NCBI GenBank assembly: GCA_012295225.1
Contig: WMKK01000005.1
Location: forward strand, 192,958 to 256,957
Origin: Ostreococcus mediterraneus
Lineage: Eukaryota > Chlorophyta > Mamiellophyceae > Mamiellales > Bathycoccaceae
DNA: 64,000 nucleotides
Reading direction: 5' to 3'
Shown here: positions 37,850 to 47,805 of the stretch, piece after piece
How positions within the stretch are numbered: position 1 is the stretch's first letter
How the letters are laid out: each line of letters opens with the position of its first letter
Notes under the pieces: generated by a model
The model's input: only the letters and a program-made list of their open reading frames with translations
Database searches by the model: none
What the model was told of the DNA's origin: nothing
Program-made: the position numbers and the translations under genes

Positions 37850-40800
37850 ATGTTTTCATCTTTCGGCATGGGGTCCGCCGTGGACGAGTACACGGTAGAA
37901 CTCACGTACGAAGGCGTAAGAACGGACGGACAAGCGTCAGCGTGCGAAGGAAGCATCGATCAAACGTCGACGAAGGTGTCGTTTGAGACCAAGGATGACC
38001 CGGAGGAAGTGATTGATAAGCTCTTGGCACAGCGGCAACAGCTCCCTTACGCTGCAGGATACGAAGTGGTGGTAGTGAATATGGTTTATTCAGCCACTGC
38101 TGTAACTTTGCAGCTTGGAATTGAAAAGTACAAACCCAAGCCAGTGGCACTTAAGGTTTCATCAAGCAACAAGACGAGCATGGGAAAACCGCACGCAAGT
38201 TTAATCACCGTCCTCAAGCACTGTCAGCTCGGTTCTGTGCGCACGGTTCAACTGTGCGACGGTTTATTTACAGTATTACTAGATGTGAGAGACAAGTGGA
38301 CGTCGGTGAGGACGTTGGATATCTCTAATAACGCTCTCGAGACAGTGCCAAAGGATGTATTGGCACGCGTCCCGTACATCAACGTCTTGAAGATGAACAG
38401 TAACAAACTCACGGCCCTGCCAAACTTAAACCAATTCACGATGTTGAAAGAGTTGCATGTGAACGGAAATTTGATTACGGCTATTCCGATCGATTTGTGT
38501 GCGGACTCGCACTTAGAAGTGCTCTCGCTAGAGTGCAACCGTTTGACAAAGTTGCACGTCAAATTGAAGGACGCCTCGAGGCTGCGAACGTTACGGTTGC
38601 TTGGCAATGCCATTGAGGTGCTCCCTCAGATGCACAAATTTGAGCGTCTCGAATGTCTATCTTTGACAAACGTGTTTATGGTGAAAAATCCAACAACTGG
38701 TGTCATCGACGTCGAGGTGCGAGACGTCGCGGGTTCGTCCTACTTGTCTTCTATGATGACTGGAAAAGCGACGCACTATGGCAAGGCGTACAATGTATTC
38801 TTAGGACTTGTTTTCCGCAGTAGCGAATGTCAAAATTCGTTTCTAGTCGAGGCTCTAGCGAGGATTGCATCGTTGCACCCCCAAAACTGTGAAGCCATAG
38901 TAAACGCCGAAGGTAAGACAGTTCACGTCTCACGCTCAGGTTGACAGCACATACTGACCATGACTAACTTTGCGATCACAGGTGCAGTAAACCAACTTCT
39001 TCAAATGATTCATTCGTCGCATGATGCGTTGGTACATCACGCATCGCGTGCTTTGGCACAGATTGGCAAGTCAGCGGCTCTGGCACGGCGTTTATGCGAC
39101 ATGCAACTGAAATTATCTGTGACCAATTTAATTCAGGTGCGAATTATTTCGGAGCGCTTTTTTTATTTATTACTCGCGAGTTTCTTTTTCCAAAAACAAT
39201 TAATTAACAATTATGCTTACGCAGGGTGACAATAAATTTCGCAACAAATGTGGTTTGATTATTTTGAATAGCTTGATCGGTTCTTCTTTCGATATTTCGA
39301 GGGTACGTTATTTTACGGACTTTACACGCGATTCACTCAACCTGATTGATTGTCGTACTTAGGACTTCTATTCGAATGAATTAATGGAGCAGTTGACCGC
39401 TTTTGCCAAGGTAAGCTTGCAGTGAAACTTTTCAGTAATTAATTTGAGAATTAATTAAATCATTTTCTTAGGCTGGAGATGAGTATTTACGCACTTTGTC
39501 GCTCAGAACTGTAGGCACGTTTGCCTTCGATACTCGCAATCGTCAAGACATGCTTAAATTATCGAATCTTCATGCTTTATTAATAAATATCGCATTGAGG
39601 CCGGAATTAATTACGGCAAGTGCAGCTGTGCGTCGTGAATCAACTCGAGTACTGGCTATTTTGGGCGAGAATGAGCTTGTGCGTCAAGCTGCACGTGCTC
39701 CATCAATTACTGGTCGCGGTGTGCGTATTTTAGCGATGGACGGTGGCGGCATACGTGGACGAGCTACCGTAAAACTGCTGAAAAGAATTGAGGTATGGCT
39801 TGATTTAATTATTTAAATTCGACCCCGAAACTAATTATTTCGATTTTTGAATCATTAGGAAGGAACCGGGCGTCCGATTCATGAGTCATTTGATTTGGTT
39901 TGTGGCACTTCTACTGGTGCAATTTTGGTACGTAATCGTGCGGCATATCGCATAAATTAATTAATTCTATCAACTCTCGCGTGCGTTGAAATTATCTCAC
40001 CACTGACGTTTTACTTTCTGCAGGCGGTGGCTTCATGCATCAAAAACCATTCCCTTGAGCATTGCGATGATATTTATCTCAAACTCGGTCGAAAGATCTT
40101 CAATCAGACGAGTCATGAGGAAGAAACGACTGGAGCGAACTCCTGGCTCGGTAGCGTGGGATCGATGTACACCAGCGGCAAGCAACAGCTACTTGCTACA
40201 ACGCTATACAGCAGCAAGCATGATACCTCAACGTTTGAAACGCTCGTGCGCAAAGAGTGCCAGAACAATGGCGAAGATCCCTCGTGGATTGACAGTGCCC
40301 CTTTCGGCGGGCCGAAAGTATGTTGTGTTTCAACACTGACGAGCACGGCTCCAGCGGCGCCGTATTTATTCCGAAACTATGAGTACCCAACGAATGCAGC
40401 TGGTGAGTACACACAACGTGGAAGTTGCAATCATTTGCTGTGGGAAGGCGTATGTGCGTCCGCTGCTGCACCATATTACTTGTATTTAGACGCATTTGCA
40501 ATCGATTCACAACGTTGGGTGGATGGCGCTATGACTTGCAACAACCCAGCTATGATGGCTGTGGCTGAAGCGCGACGACTATGGCCAGACAAGAATATTG
40601 AGTGTGTTGTTTCGCTTGGTAGTGGAGAGTACACCCCACATGATAGAGATCCCCCTATTTCACTCGTTGCTCTGGCTAAAGATGTGCTATTTGAGAGCGC
40701 GTGCGATACCGAACGTGTTCATGAAAGCTTGTCGACACTCCTTCCGTTGATTCCAGGAGCCAAGTACTTCAGATTCAACCCGATTGACGAACGATGCAAG

Positions 40801-41799
40801 ATTGAGGTAGATGAAATCAATAACGCGTTGATTGAAGGATTGTTAGACGCGACGAGTGAATATATAACCGCGGAAAAAGAGCGATTTGATGAGGTTTGCA
40901 GCATACTTAGAGATCCAGACGACATCGATGAAGTAGCCGCTAAGCTTCTGGACGCCGAGATTGGTTCTAGACGAGGTGTCATGGTTATAGAATCACCCCG
41001 ATTCGAGCACGAGCTCTCTGAATGCTCTGCAACCATAAGCGATTTCTGTTCACTCAGATCCATTGCGCTCAAGACAGTAGATTGCTCGAAGATTGAAGCT
41101 GATCAGATCGAGGGGAGTAACATCGTGAGCAAACTCAGTGAGGCTCTAATGCGCGCACCAAACACTGGAGTGCTTCACTTTAACTGCCATTCTGACATTG
41201 ACGGCTTAGTACTTGCTTGGCAAAAAGACATGACTGCAATTGCAGAACCTAGCGCTATTGCTGAACTTTTCTTACAGAAGTCCGGGACTGCATATGATAC
41301 AATTGCACAACTCTGCGACACCGAAGAACATGTTGAGGTGCAAGGAATACTCCACACGTTTGCTGGGAAGCACGTGCAGGTGAACGAACTTGGTGAGCGC
41401 GCATCCGCGTACTTGTTCAAACGCACCGTGCCTGCGGAGTATCTGAATAACACTATGAGTAGAGAACTATTTAGTCTTTGGCGAGAGAAAATTATTGTTT
41501 CGCAAGCATCGCTTCCAGAAGCTCTCATTGCGGTGTGGCTTGAAGCTGGAGCAAAGTGTGTGGTCGCTCCAGGAAATGTCGAAGGAAGAGTGAACGTCGG
41601 ACACGAACAGAGTGAATTTATGGCTGCGTTCTATCACGCTCTTTTTGTTGTGGGCGCAGATGCAACTGCAGCGATGAGTGCGGCTGCGCTCGTACAACCG
41701 GCGGCAGCCTACTTCAGATGCTACGTCCTTGCGGATGGTTTGATGAGAACTTTGAGACCCGATGAAGATTTCGATTTCGCCTTAGATGCACACGTGTAA
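37850..41799 (+). CDS. LRR-armadillo-patatin phospholipase with CHAT-like C-terminus, seven exons
   Basis: Exons 37850-38912, 38982-39136, 39225-39302, 39363-39410, 39472-39792, 39859-39927 and 40024-41799 join in frame to 1,169 residues. Six short AT-rich GT-AG introns (60-96 bp) are clustered in 1.1 kb. Leucine-rich repeats (~150-280: LDISNNALETVPKDVL, LHVNGNLITAIPIDLC), an armadillo-like helical middle, then a patatin domain: ILAMDGGGIRGRA (~537), nucleophile loop CGTSTG (~570) and WVDGAMTCNNP with catalytic Asp (~743). The Ser-Asp dyad is intact, so it should be an active acyl hydrolase on phospho- or galactolipids. This order resembles plant LRR-patatin galactolipase-like proteins (At1g61850 type). 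The last ~300 residues have a CHAT-like pattern (VLHFNCHSDIDG, WLEAGAKCVVAPGN, MAAFYHALFV). Confidence 0.88.
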
Positions 41800-41865
41800 A
41801 TGATACTATAACTGATTAGCTTACATTATGACAACGCAAAATTCTAACTAAAATCGAGTCGCTAT

Positions 41866-44580
41866 CTACTCGACATCGACTCCGAAGAGTTGCTGAGTTT
41901 GGTCCTTGAGTTTTCTTTCGTCGATGACTGCTACACTTTCTACCCAGCCGAAATACTGAAGGGTATTGTACGTGAGTACTTTACCAGCGTCCTGGATGAT
42001 AGCCCAGAACGCCACATAAAGCCAGACGTATCCGGAAAGCTCCCACGAGATTCCAATCATCCCGTTCCCAAAAGGCCAATATACTGCCAAGAGCGTGGAC
42101 GCCGCTGTGGCAAAAATGAATGCTCCGACCAAAATGAAGCTTGGAGCACGGGACCAGAACCAACCCTTGGTTCTGGAGTTGAAAACAGAAAAGTAGTCCG
42201 ATAGACTGATCTTCAAATACATCAACGTCTGAATCTCTCCATAAGATAGGGCAGGAAGACCGAACTCGCGCCAAGCGCTCGTTGGGTCCGCCGATGACAG
42301 AGCCATACTTAGAATGAGTAATGACGACGCCAAAGCTGTCAGTCCGATCGCAGAACTGACGATATATAATATATTTAGATCCCACTTTTCTGGTTGCATC
42401 GAAGCGTGTACGTTATCGTACGCGACTGAAATAATTGTCCCATCGTTCAAAATAGTGATGGTCACCAACGCAATCACAGGAATAGCAAAGTGTGAAGGCC
42501 ACGCAGCGTTGATCTCGTTTGGATGATAAAACACACACGAGATGAAGAAAAAGAACAAAAGCTGTTCGGTACAGGCAACGCGGTAGATCACGAAGTTCTT
42601 CATTCTCTGGAAAATCTTACGACTCGTCACAATAGCAGTGACAATCGTTGACAGTCCAGGTTCAGTGAGAACAATATCAGCCGCCGCTTGCGCAGCGCTC
42701 GTAGCACCTTGCACAGCGATACCTACATCAGCACGTTTTAAAGCCGGTGCATCGTTCACTCCATCTCCAGTCATGCCTACCAACATCCCTTGCTGTCTCA
42801 ACGCTTCGACAATCAGATACTTGTGCTCTGGGAATACTTGAGCAAAACCATCCGCCTTTCTACACAACTCTCCATAGTCCCGACCTAAGGTAGTCGCTTT
42901 TTCCAATTCTTCTGCCTTCATCAGAGGAAGCTTTTCAGTGCCGAGAACGTTTGTACCCATGCCTAATGTTCGGCATGTTTCAACCGCGATGGCTCGGTGG
43001 TCACCGGTAATCATCTTGACGCTCACACCGAATTCATTTGCACAATCAATGGTGTGTTTAGTGTCAGGTCGCGGCGGGTCTAAAAAGGTAAGAATACCGA
43101 TGAACTCAAAGTCTTTCGTTTCGTTTTTCGTTCTCGCCACAGCGAGAGAGCGAATACCCCGATGAGCCAACTCGAGAACCTTCTTTTCAACCTCTTGGCC
43201 AACCGAACTTTTATTGACACACATGTCTAAAACAACATGCGGCGCACCTTTCGTGACCTTGAAAGATTTGCCATCTTTTGATTTGATCGTACTTTCTGTG
43301 CGCTTGATGACTGGATCGAAAGGAGTATGATCAGTTTGTTCAAACACATCCAACTCGCTAATGTTCACCGCGTTCAAAACCAACGTGTCGAGTGCATCCT
43401 TTGCAGGTTCCCACCATTTTGCCGCTAAAGCTGCAAGTCTGAGAACTTCTTCTCTTGAAACACCCGGAACAAATGTCGGTAAATCGTCTTGAAGTACCAT
43501 TTTATTCAACGTAAGCGTACCAGTTTTGTCAGAGCATAAGATTGTCATACCCGCGAGCTCTTCAACCGAAGAAAGTCGAGCTACAATGGCCTTTTCCGCT
43601 GCAAGTTCGTGACATCCTAGGGCTAAAGTAGTCGTGCAAACTACTCGTAGTGCAATAGGAATCGATGCAACCAAAAGCACGACGTTAAACGCTAATACTT
43701 CCCAGAAATCCACCCCGATGGAAATCAAATAAATAAACACCAACGCACAAATAAAGAAACCAACCGCGACTAAAATGTACGTAATCTCTCTCAGAACCTT
43801 TTCAAAGTGTCCGAGCTCATCTACGCCTTGCACCAAGTCTGCGGTTTTACCAAAGAAGGTCTGGCTGCCCGTAGCCGTGACCGTGGCTTCAATTTCGCCG
43901 CGCGTCACCGTCGAACCCATCTTGGCATCTGCTCCCGGAAACATCGCTACTGGTAATGATTCCCCAGTGAGCGCCGATTGATCGACTTGAATAGGTTTGC
44001 CTTCTCTAATAGTGCAATCGGCTGGAATAGCCCCACCCGCGCCCAATACTACAACATCCCCAGGAACTAATTTTGTGGCGTTGATAATGTATACTCGGCC
44101 TTCTCGTTTCACCGTCGCCTCTGGTTTCAGTGACTCTCTAAGCGCCGCAATGGCATCACCCGCTTTCATCTCTTCTATAAACCCAACCAGCACGTTTAAT
44201 AGCTGTAACACCACTAATACAATAACGTCCACGAGGCCATCCATCGACTGATGAATGTACGTCTCAATGGATTCAATCAAGATAGCCGCCCAGATCATCA
44301 TCGGCATAGGTTGCACAAACTCTAGCGCCAACTTTAACCACATGTTATCCTCCTTAACACTCAACTGATTCGGGCCGAATAACTCTAATCGCCTCGCCGC
44401 TTCTTCTTCCGTCAAGCCACTTTCCGGAGTGTTGATCAAGGACTCGCGATCGACACCCATGTAGAAGCGAGCGTCGTCATGCGCCTCTGTACCATACGCC
44501 CCCGAGTCCTCTTTACCCGCGCCTAGGAGTGGTTCAGAACCCACAGGGTCTTTCTCTTTCCCATGCTTACCACGCGCCAT
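41866..44580 (-). CDS. P3A-type plasma-membrane H+-ATPase
   Basis: 904 residues. Standard P-type features: actuator LTGESLPV, phosphorylation motif SDKTGTLTLNKM (Asp ~360), KGAPHVVLDMC nucleotide site, and hinge MTGDGVNDAPALK. Membrane helix 6 has ILNDGTIISVAYD, with the Asp that handles the proton in plant AHA pumps, so it is a proton pump rather than a Ca or Na pump. Helix 4 reads PIALRVV, where plants have PIAMPTV. The C-terminus stops ~40 residues after the last helix (LKDQTQQLFGVDVE), so the plant autoinhibitory R-domain and 14-3-3-binding Thr are absent. It energises the plasma membrane for secondary transport. Regulation must differ from the land-plant mode. Its start is 404 bp from the divergent GT77 gene. 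Confidence 0.93.
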   Translation of the reverse strand: MARGKHGKEKDPVGSEPLLGAGKEDSGAYGTEAHDDARFYMGVDRESLINTPESGLTEEEAARRLELFGPNQLSVKEDNMWLKLALEFVQPMPMMIWAAILIESIETYIHQSMDGLVDVIVLVVLQLLNVLVGFIEEMKAGDAIAALRESLKPEATVKREGRVYIINATKLVPGDVVVLGAGGAIPADCTIREGKPIQVDQSALTGESLPVAMFPGADAKMGSTVTRGEIEATVTATGSQTFFGKTADLVQGVDELGHFEKVLREITYILVAVGFFICALVFIYLISIGVDFWEVLAFNVVLLVASIPIALRVVCTTTLALGCHELAAEKAIVARLSSVEELAGMTILCSDKTGTLTLNKMVLQDDLPTFVPGVSREEVLRLAALAAKWWEPAKDALDTLVLNAVNISELDVFEQTDHTPFDPVIKRTESTIKSKDGKSFKVTKGAPHVVLDMCVNKSSVGQEVEKKVLELAHRGIRSLAVARTKNETKDFEFIGILTFLDPPRPDTKHTIDCANEFGVSVKMITGDHRAIAVETCRTLGMGTNVLGTEKLPLMKAEELEKATTLGRDYGELCRKADGFAQVFPEHKYLIVEALRQQGMLVGMTGDGVNDAPALKRADVGIAVQGATSAAQAAADIVLTEPGLSTIVTAIVTSRKIFQRMKNFVIYRVACTEQLLFFFFISCVFYHPNEINAAWPSHFAIPVIALVTITILNDGTIISVAYDNVHASMQPEKWDLNILYIVSSAIGLTALASSLLILSMALSSADPTSAWREFGLPALSYGEIQTLMYLKISLSDYFSVFNSRTKGWFWSRAPSFILVGAFIFATAASTLLAVYWPFGNGMIGISWELSGYVWLYVAFWAIIQDAGKVLTYNTLQYFGWVESVAVIDERKLKDQTQQLFGVDVE

Positions 44581-44984
44581 GGTGACTGGACGTCGCCCTC
44601 ACGCCTCAGCGCCAAGTCGCGAGTGCACACACGCGCGGCGTTCAAGCGACACCAAACACTCCTGCTCTGGTACAACCTTTGAACACCCTTTGCGGACGAC
44701 ACCTCAACGAACACGCGTTTGCGTCGCTGTGATGCGCGCGCACTCTACGCAATCGCCGTCGAGTTGGCCACGCCACGTCACCGCGCACGCGCGCGTGTGC
44801 GGCGCGCACCACTGGGCGGTGGAAATTGGGTGTTGACACCCCGAGCCCCATCGGAAGGCTCATTGGAGGTTCACGATTGGTCAATCTGTCGAGAGCAGGA
44901 GGGACAGAGTGAGAGTCTCTCTTCCAAGAGAAGAGGAGGAAAAATCGGGTCGTCGTCGTCGTCGTCGCCGTCAGTGTTCGACGC
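44581..44984. promoter_or_regulatory. Divergent promoter between the H+-ATPase and GT77 genes
   Basis: 404 bp of mixed composition with a GTC repeat just before the GT77 start (44951-44971). No RNA or protein gene is supported. Confidence 0.5.
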
Positions 44985-46097
44985 ATGACGTCTCGCACGG
45001 AGGCCGAAAGGCTGCTCGTGCGCGACGGTGGCGACGACGGCGACGAACGCCATGGGCGCGACGTCGCCGCGCGCCAAGGCTGGCGCGGGCGAGCGATCGC
45101 GGCGCTGCTTGCGATAGGTGTTGGGGTGTTGGCGACGACCACGTGGACGGCGGATGGTGGCCACGCGAGCGCGCTAGGCGCGGGTTTGAGTGGCATACGT
45201 GATGTAGAGCGCGACTCGAGGGCGAGCGCGATGGGAGATTGGCAGAGCGCGCCGCGGGACTGGCACATCGTGGGCTTTGCAAGCGAGACGTACGAAGATG
45301 TCGCCAAGCTTTGGTACTACAGATTGCAAAACCTCGGGTACGAATATCACCACATCGTAGCTGTGGATGACGAAATCTACGCAAAGCTCACTCGTGCAGG
45401 TTTGCGCGTCATTCGGGCGCCCGACTTCACCATGGTTCCTGGCGCAGACTTGGGGAGTTTTTGGAACTTTCGGTTGCGTTACCTGTTGGGAGAGTTGAAA
45501 CGCGGACAAAACGTGCTCCTGTCCGACTTGGATGTGATATTTGCGCACCATTACGATCCGAACGTGTTGTTCAATGAAGTCAACGACGAAGAAGTGGATG
45601 TATTTCACTCTCTCGGCACAGCTTGGCCAAAGGAGGCGCACGACAAGTGGGGTTTCTCTCTTTGCATGGGCTTTGCGGCATTCAAAGCGACCCCGGCTAC
45701 GAAAGCCTTACTCGAGGCGGCGGTGCAAGTGTGCGACAAACAAGGTGATAATTGCGATGACCAAACAATTATGAACGATCTCTACTTGAATTACCTTCAA
45801 ATATCATGGAAACCGACTGAGAAGCATGACCAACGCAAGGGTGTTTCGCACAACTCTTTGATTCCAATAACGGTAAAAACGCTCGCCAACCTGGTACCTC
45901 GGTTAGACGTCTCCAAGCTCGTGAGTAGCTCAGCGAAATTGAATCCTATGTTGTGCTATGGCCACGTCCATCACGTAGATGGAGGCAATTGGGCAGTCGC
46001 TCCAATTGTAGAGAAAGTTGGCGCCTCAAAGGTGGAAATTTGGAAGCGGTTCCACGACGAGTGCTTGGTGAGTGCCACCGCAGACGATGCACTTTGA
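44985..46097 (+). CDS. GT77-like nucleotide-diphospho-sugar transferase (type II membrane protein)
   Basis: 370 residues. A short charged cytosolic start is followed by a signal anchor (AIAALLAIGVGVLATTTW, ~35-52), the type II layout of Golgi glycosyltransferases. The catalytic domain has RDWHIVGFASETYEDVAKLWYYRLQNLGY, DFTMVPGADLGSFWNFRLRYLLGELKRG, and the metal/sugar-nucleotide motif VLLSDLDVIFAHHYDPN (DXD, ~residue 183). These fit the GT77 family (plant RRA/XEG/RGXT arabinosyl- and xylosyltransferases; DUF271). The acceptor could be extensin-like glycoproteins or scales, but this cannot be told from sequence. Confidence 0.82.
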   Translation: MTSRTEAERLLVRDGGDDGDERHGRDVAARQGWRGRAIAALLAIGVGVLATTTWTADGGHASALGAGLSGIRDVERDSRASAMGDWQSAPRDWHIVGFASETYEDVAKLWYYRLQNLGYEYHHIVAVDDEIYAKLTRAGLRVIRAPDFTMVPGADLGSFWNFRLRYLLGELKRGQNVLLSDLDVIFAHHYDPNVLFNEVNDEEVDVFHSLGTAWPKEAHDKWGFSLCMGFAAFKATPATKALLEAAVQVCDKQGDNCDDQTIMNDLYLNYLQISWKPTEKHDQRKGVSHNSLIPITVKTLANLVPRLDVSKLVSSSAKLNPMLCYGHVHHVDGGNWAVAPIVEKVGASKVEIWKRFHDECLVSATADDAL

Positions 46098-46288
46098 TTA
46101 GAAAATAGCGACAATAGCGCGTGATAATTCTTGTGTACTTTCTTGTAATAATTCTGAAATTCCCACGCAAAACACAAATCACATCAACATCAAATCAATA
46201 ACAGTGGAACGCTTGAAACGCGCACCTGTGACTCTTCACAACCTGGCGAACGCTGGTTGGTCGTTGACGTCGTTTCGTTTCTCTTGCC

Positions 46289-47554
46289 ATGCTTGCGGCG
46301 TTAGCTCAGCGGCGGAGTTCGAGCGCGTCGCGCTCAGCATCTTCGCTGTGGCGCGTCGTCGCACACGACCGGGACGCGCAAGATGGCCACGCTGGGGGTA
46401 AGACGTTCGCTAGTCAAGTCAACAAGAACCGCGGATATTCCTCCACCAGTGCGCGTGTTGCGAGCGCGTTCTATGGCGCTCGACAAAGTGGATTGGTGCG
46501 AACGCCATTAACCGTGCCGTTCGCAGCGAGTGGGTATGAGGATACGTTGGGACGGCAACGGCAGCCGTCAGCGGTGACCTCGCAGCGCAGAGGGTTGTTT
46601 GGGTTTGGTAAAAAGAATGCGAGCGAGGCGATCGCGGAAGTCACGACGAGTGTGCCTACTGCGGAGACATTGAGTGCTGCAGGTGAACTCGCACCAGTAG
46701 CTGCGGCGTTGGCGAGCGAAGTAGTTCCAGTGGCTTCAGCAAGTTGGCCCACGACGGCAGCTTTGATGTACGCCATGGAATACTTTCATGTCGCACACGG
46801 TTTAGAGTGGTGGTTGGCTATCATTGGGGCGACGGTATTTATTAGAACTGTTACATTTCCTTTGATCGTCATGCAGATGAAAAATACGGCTAAGCTGCAA
46901 TTGGCCAAGCCCGAGCTTGAGTCTCTGCAGTCAAAGATGAAATCGAACCCGTCACAAGACCCGGAGCTAGGGGCGGCGTATTACAAAGAGATGCAACAGG
47001 TGTGGAAAAAGTACGATGCGAATCCATTCAAGAGCTTTGTACCAATCTTGATCAACGCTCCGATTTTCATTTCATTCTACTTTGCTATTTCTAAGATGGC
47101 TGCGGGCGTTCCGTCATTTCAAACGGGTGGTCCAGCAATGTACATGGATCTCTCCATCGCTGACCCAACTTACTCTTTGCCCATATTGTCTTCATTATCA
47201 TTTTTAGCTTCAGTAGAGCTCGGTGCGGTCGAAGGAATGCAGGCCAATACCCAGCAAAGCATGTCGATGAAGTGGTTCTTGCGCGCGTTATCAGTCGCAA
47301 TGGTTCCGCTCACCGCGAGCTTCCCACAGGGAGTCTTCGTGTATTGGATCACATCCAACACTTTTTCGGGATTCCAAACCTTGGTGACTCGTAATAAGGG
47401 ATTCAAGTCACTCGTGGGTATCCCGGATGTTTCCGCAATCACTCAAGCCCCAGCAGATGTCGCGCTCGGACGCGTGCAACTTGACCAATTTCAAAAGCAA
47501 TACGGCGCTAATCCGACGTTACATAAGCGTCCGCCGAAGAAAAAGAAAACATAA
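46289..47554 (+). CDS. OXA1: Mitochondrial inner-membrane insertase OXA1
   Basis: 421 residues. The first ~100 residues are rich in Arg, Ser and Ala with few acidic residues (MLAALAQRRSSSASRSASSL), a mitochondrial presequence. The YidC/OXA core has five membrane helices: YFHVAHGLEWWLAIIGATVFIRTVTFPLIVMQMKN (~170), VPILINAPIFISFYFAISKMA, DPTYSLPILSSLSFLASVE, and FPQGVFVYWITSNTFSGFQTL. A basic tail (HKRPPKKKKT) probably binds the mitoribosome. It inserts mitochondrially made and some imported proteins. The mitochondrial type is chosen over plastid ALB3 from the presequence and the short basic C-terminus without ALB3 motifs. Confidence 0.9.
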   Translation: MLAALAQRRSSSASRSASSLWRVVAHDRDAQDGHAGGKTFASQVNKNRGYSSTSARVASAFYGARQSGLVRTPLTVPFAASGYEDTLGRQRQPSAVTSQRRGLFGFGKKNASEAIAEVTTSVPTAETLSAAGELAPVAAALASEVVPVASASWPTTAALMYAMEYFHVAHGLEWWLAIIGATVFIRTVTFPLIVMQMKNTAKLQLAKPELESLQSKMKSNPSQDPELGAAYYKEMQQVWKKYDANPFKSFVPILINAPIFISFYFAISKMAAGVPSFQTGGPAMYMDLSIADPTYSLPILSSLSFLASVELGAVEGMQANTQQSMSMKWFLRALSVAMVPLTASFPQGVFVYWITSNTFSGFQTLVTRNKGFKSLVGIPDVSAITQAPADVALGRVQLDQFQKQYGANPTLHKRPPKKKKT

Positions 47555-47805
47555 AGCATCATAGGTGGTAACTAGAATGAATAGTTTTGTAATGCGGCGA
47601 TTAGCGCTCGTGTCACTTCCAAATTCTGCGTCCGCGCTCACTCTTGCGCGCGCGCGCGCATCTCTCAGTCCCCCCTCTTGAGTCCTAATTCGTCGTCTAA
47701 ACCCGCATCACGTGCGCGACCTCGCCTTGTGTTTTTTCGTTATCTCGCGACGTGGGTGGCCCAGCGCGACACACGTCGTCGTTTCGCACGCGACTGACGC
47801 GCGCG

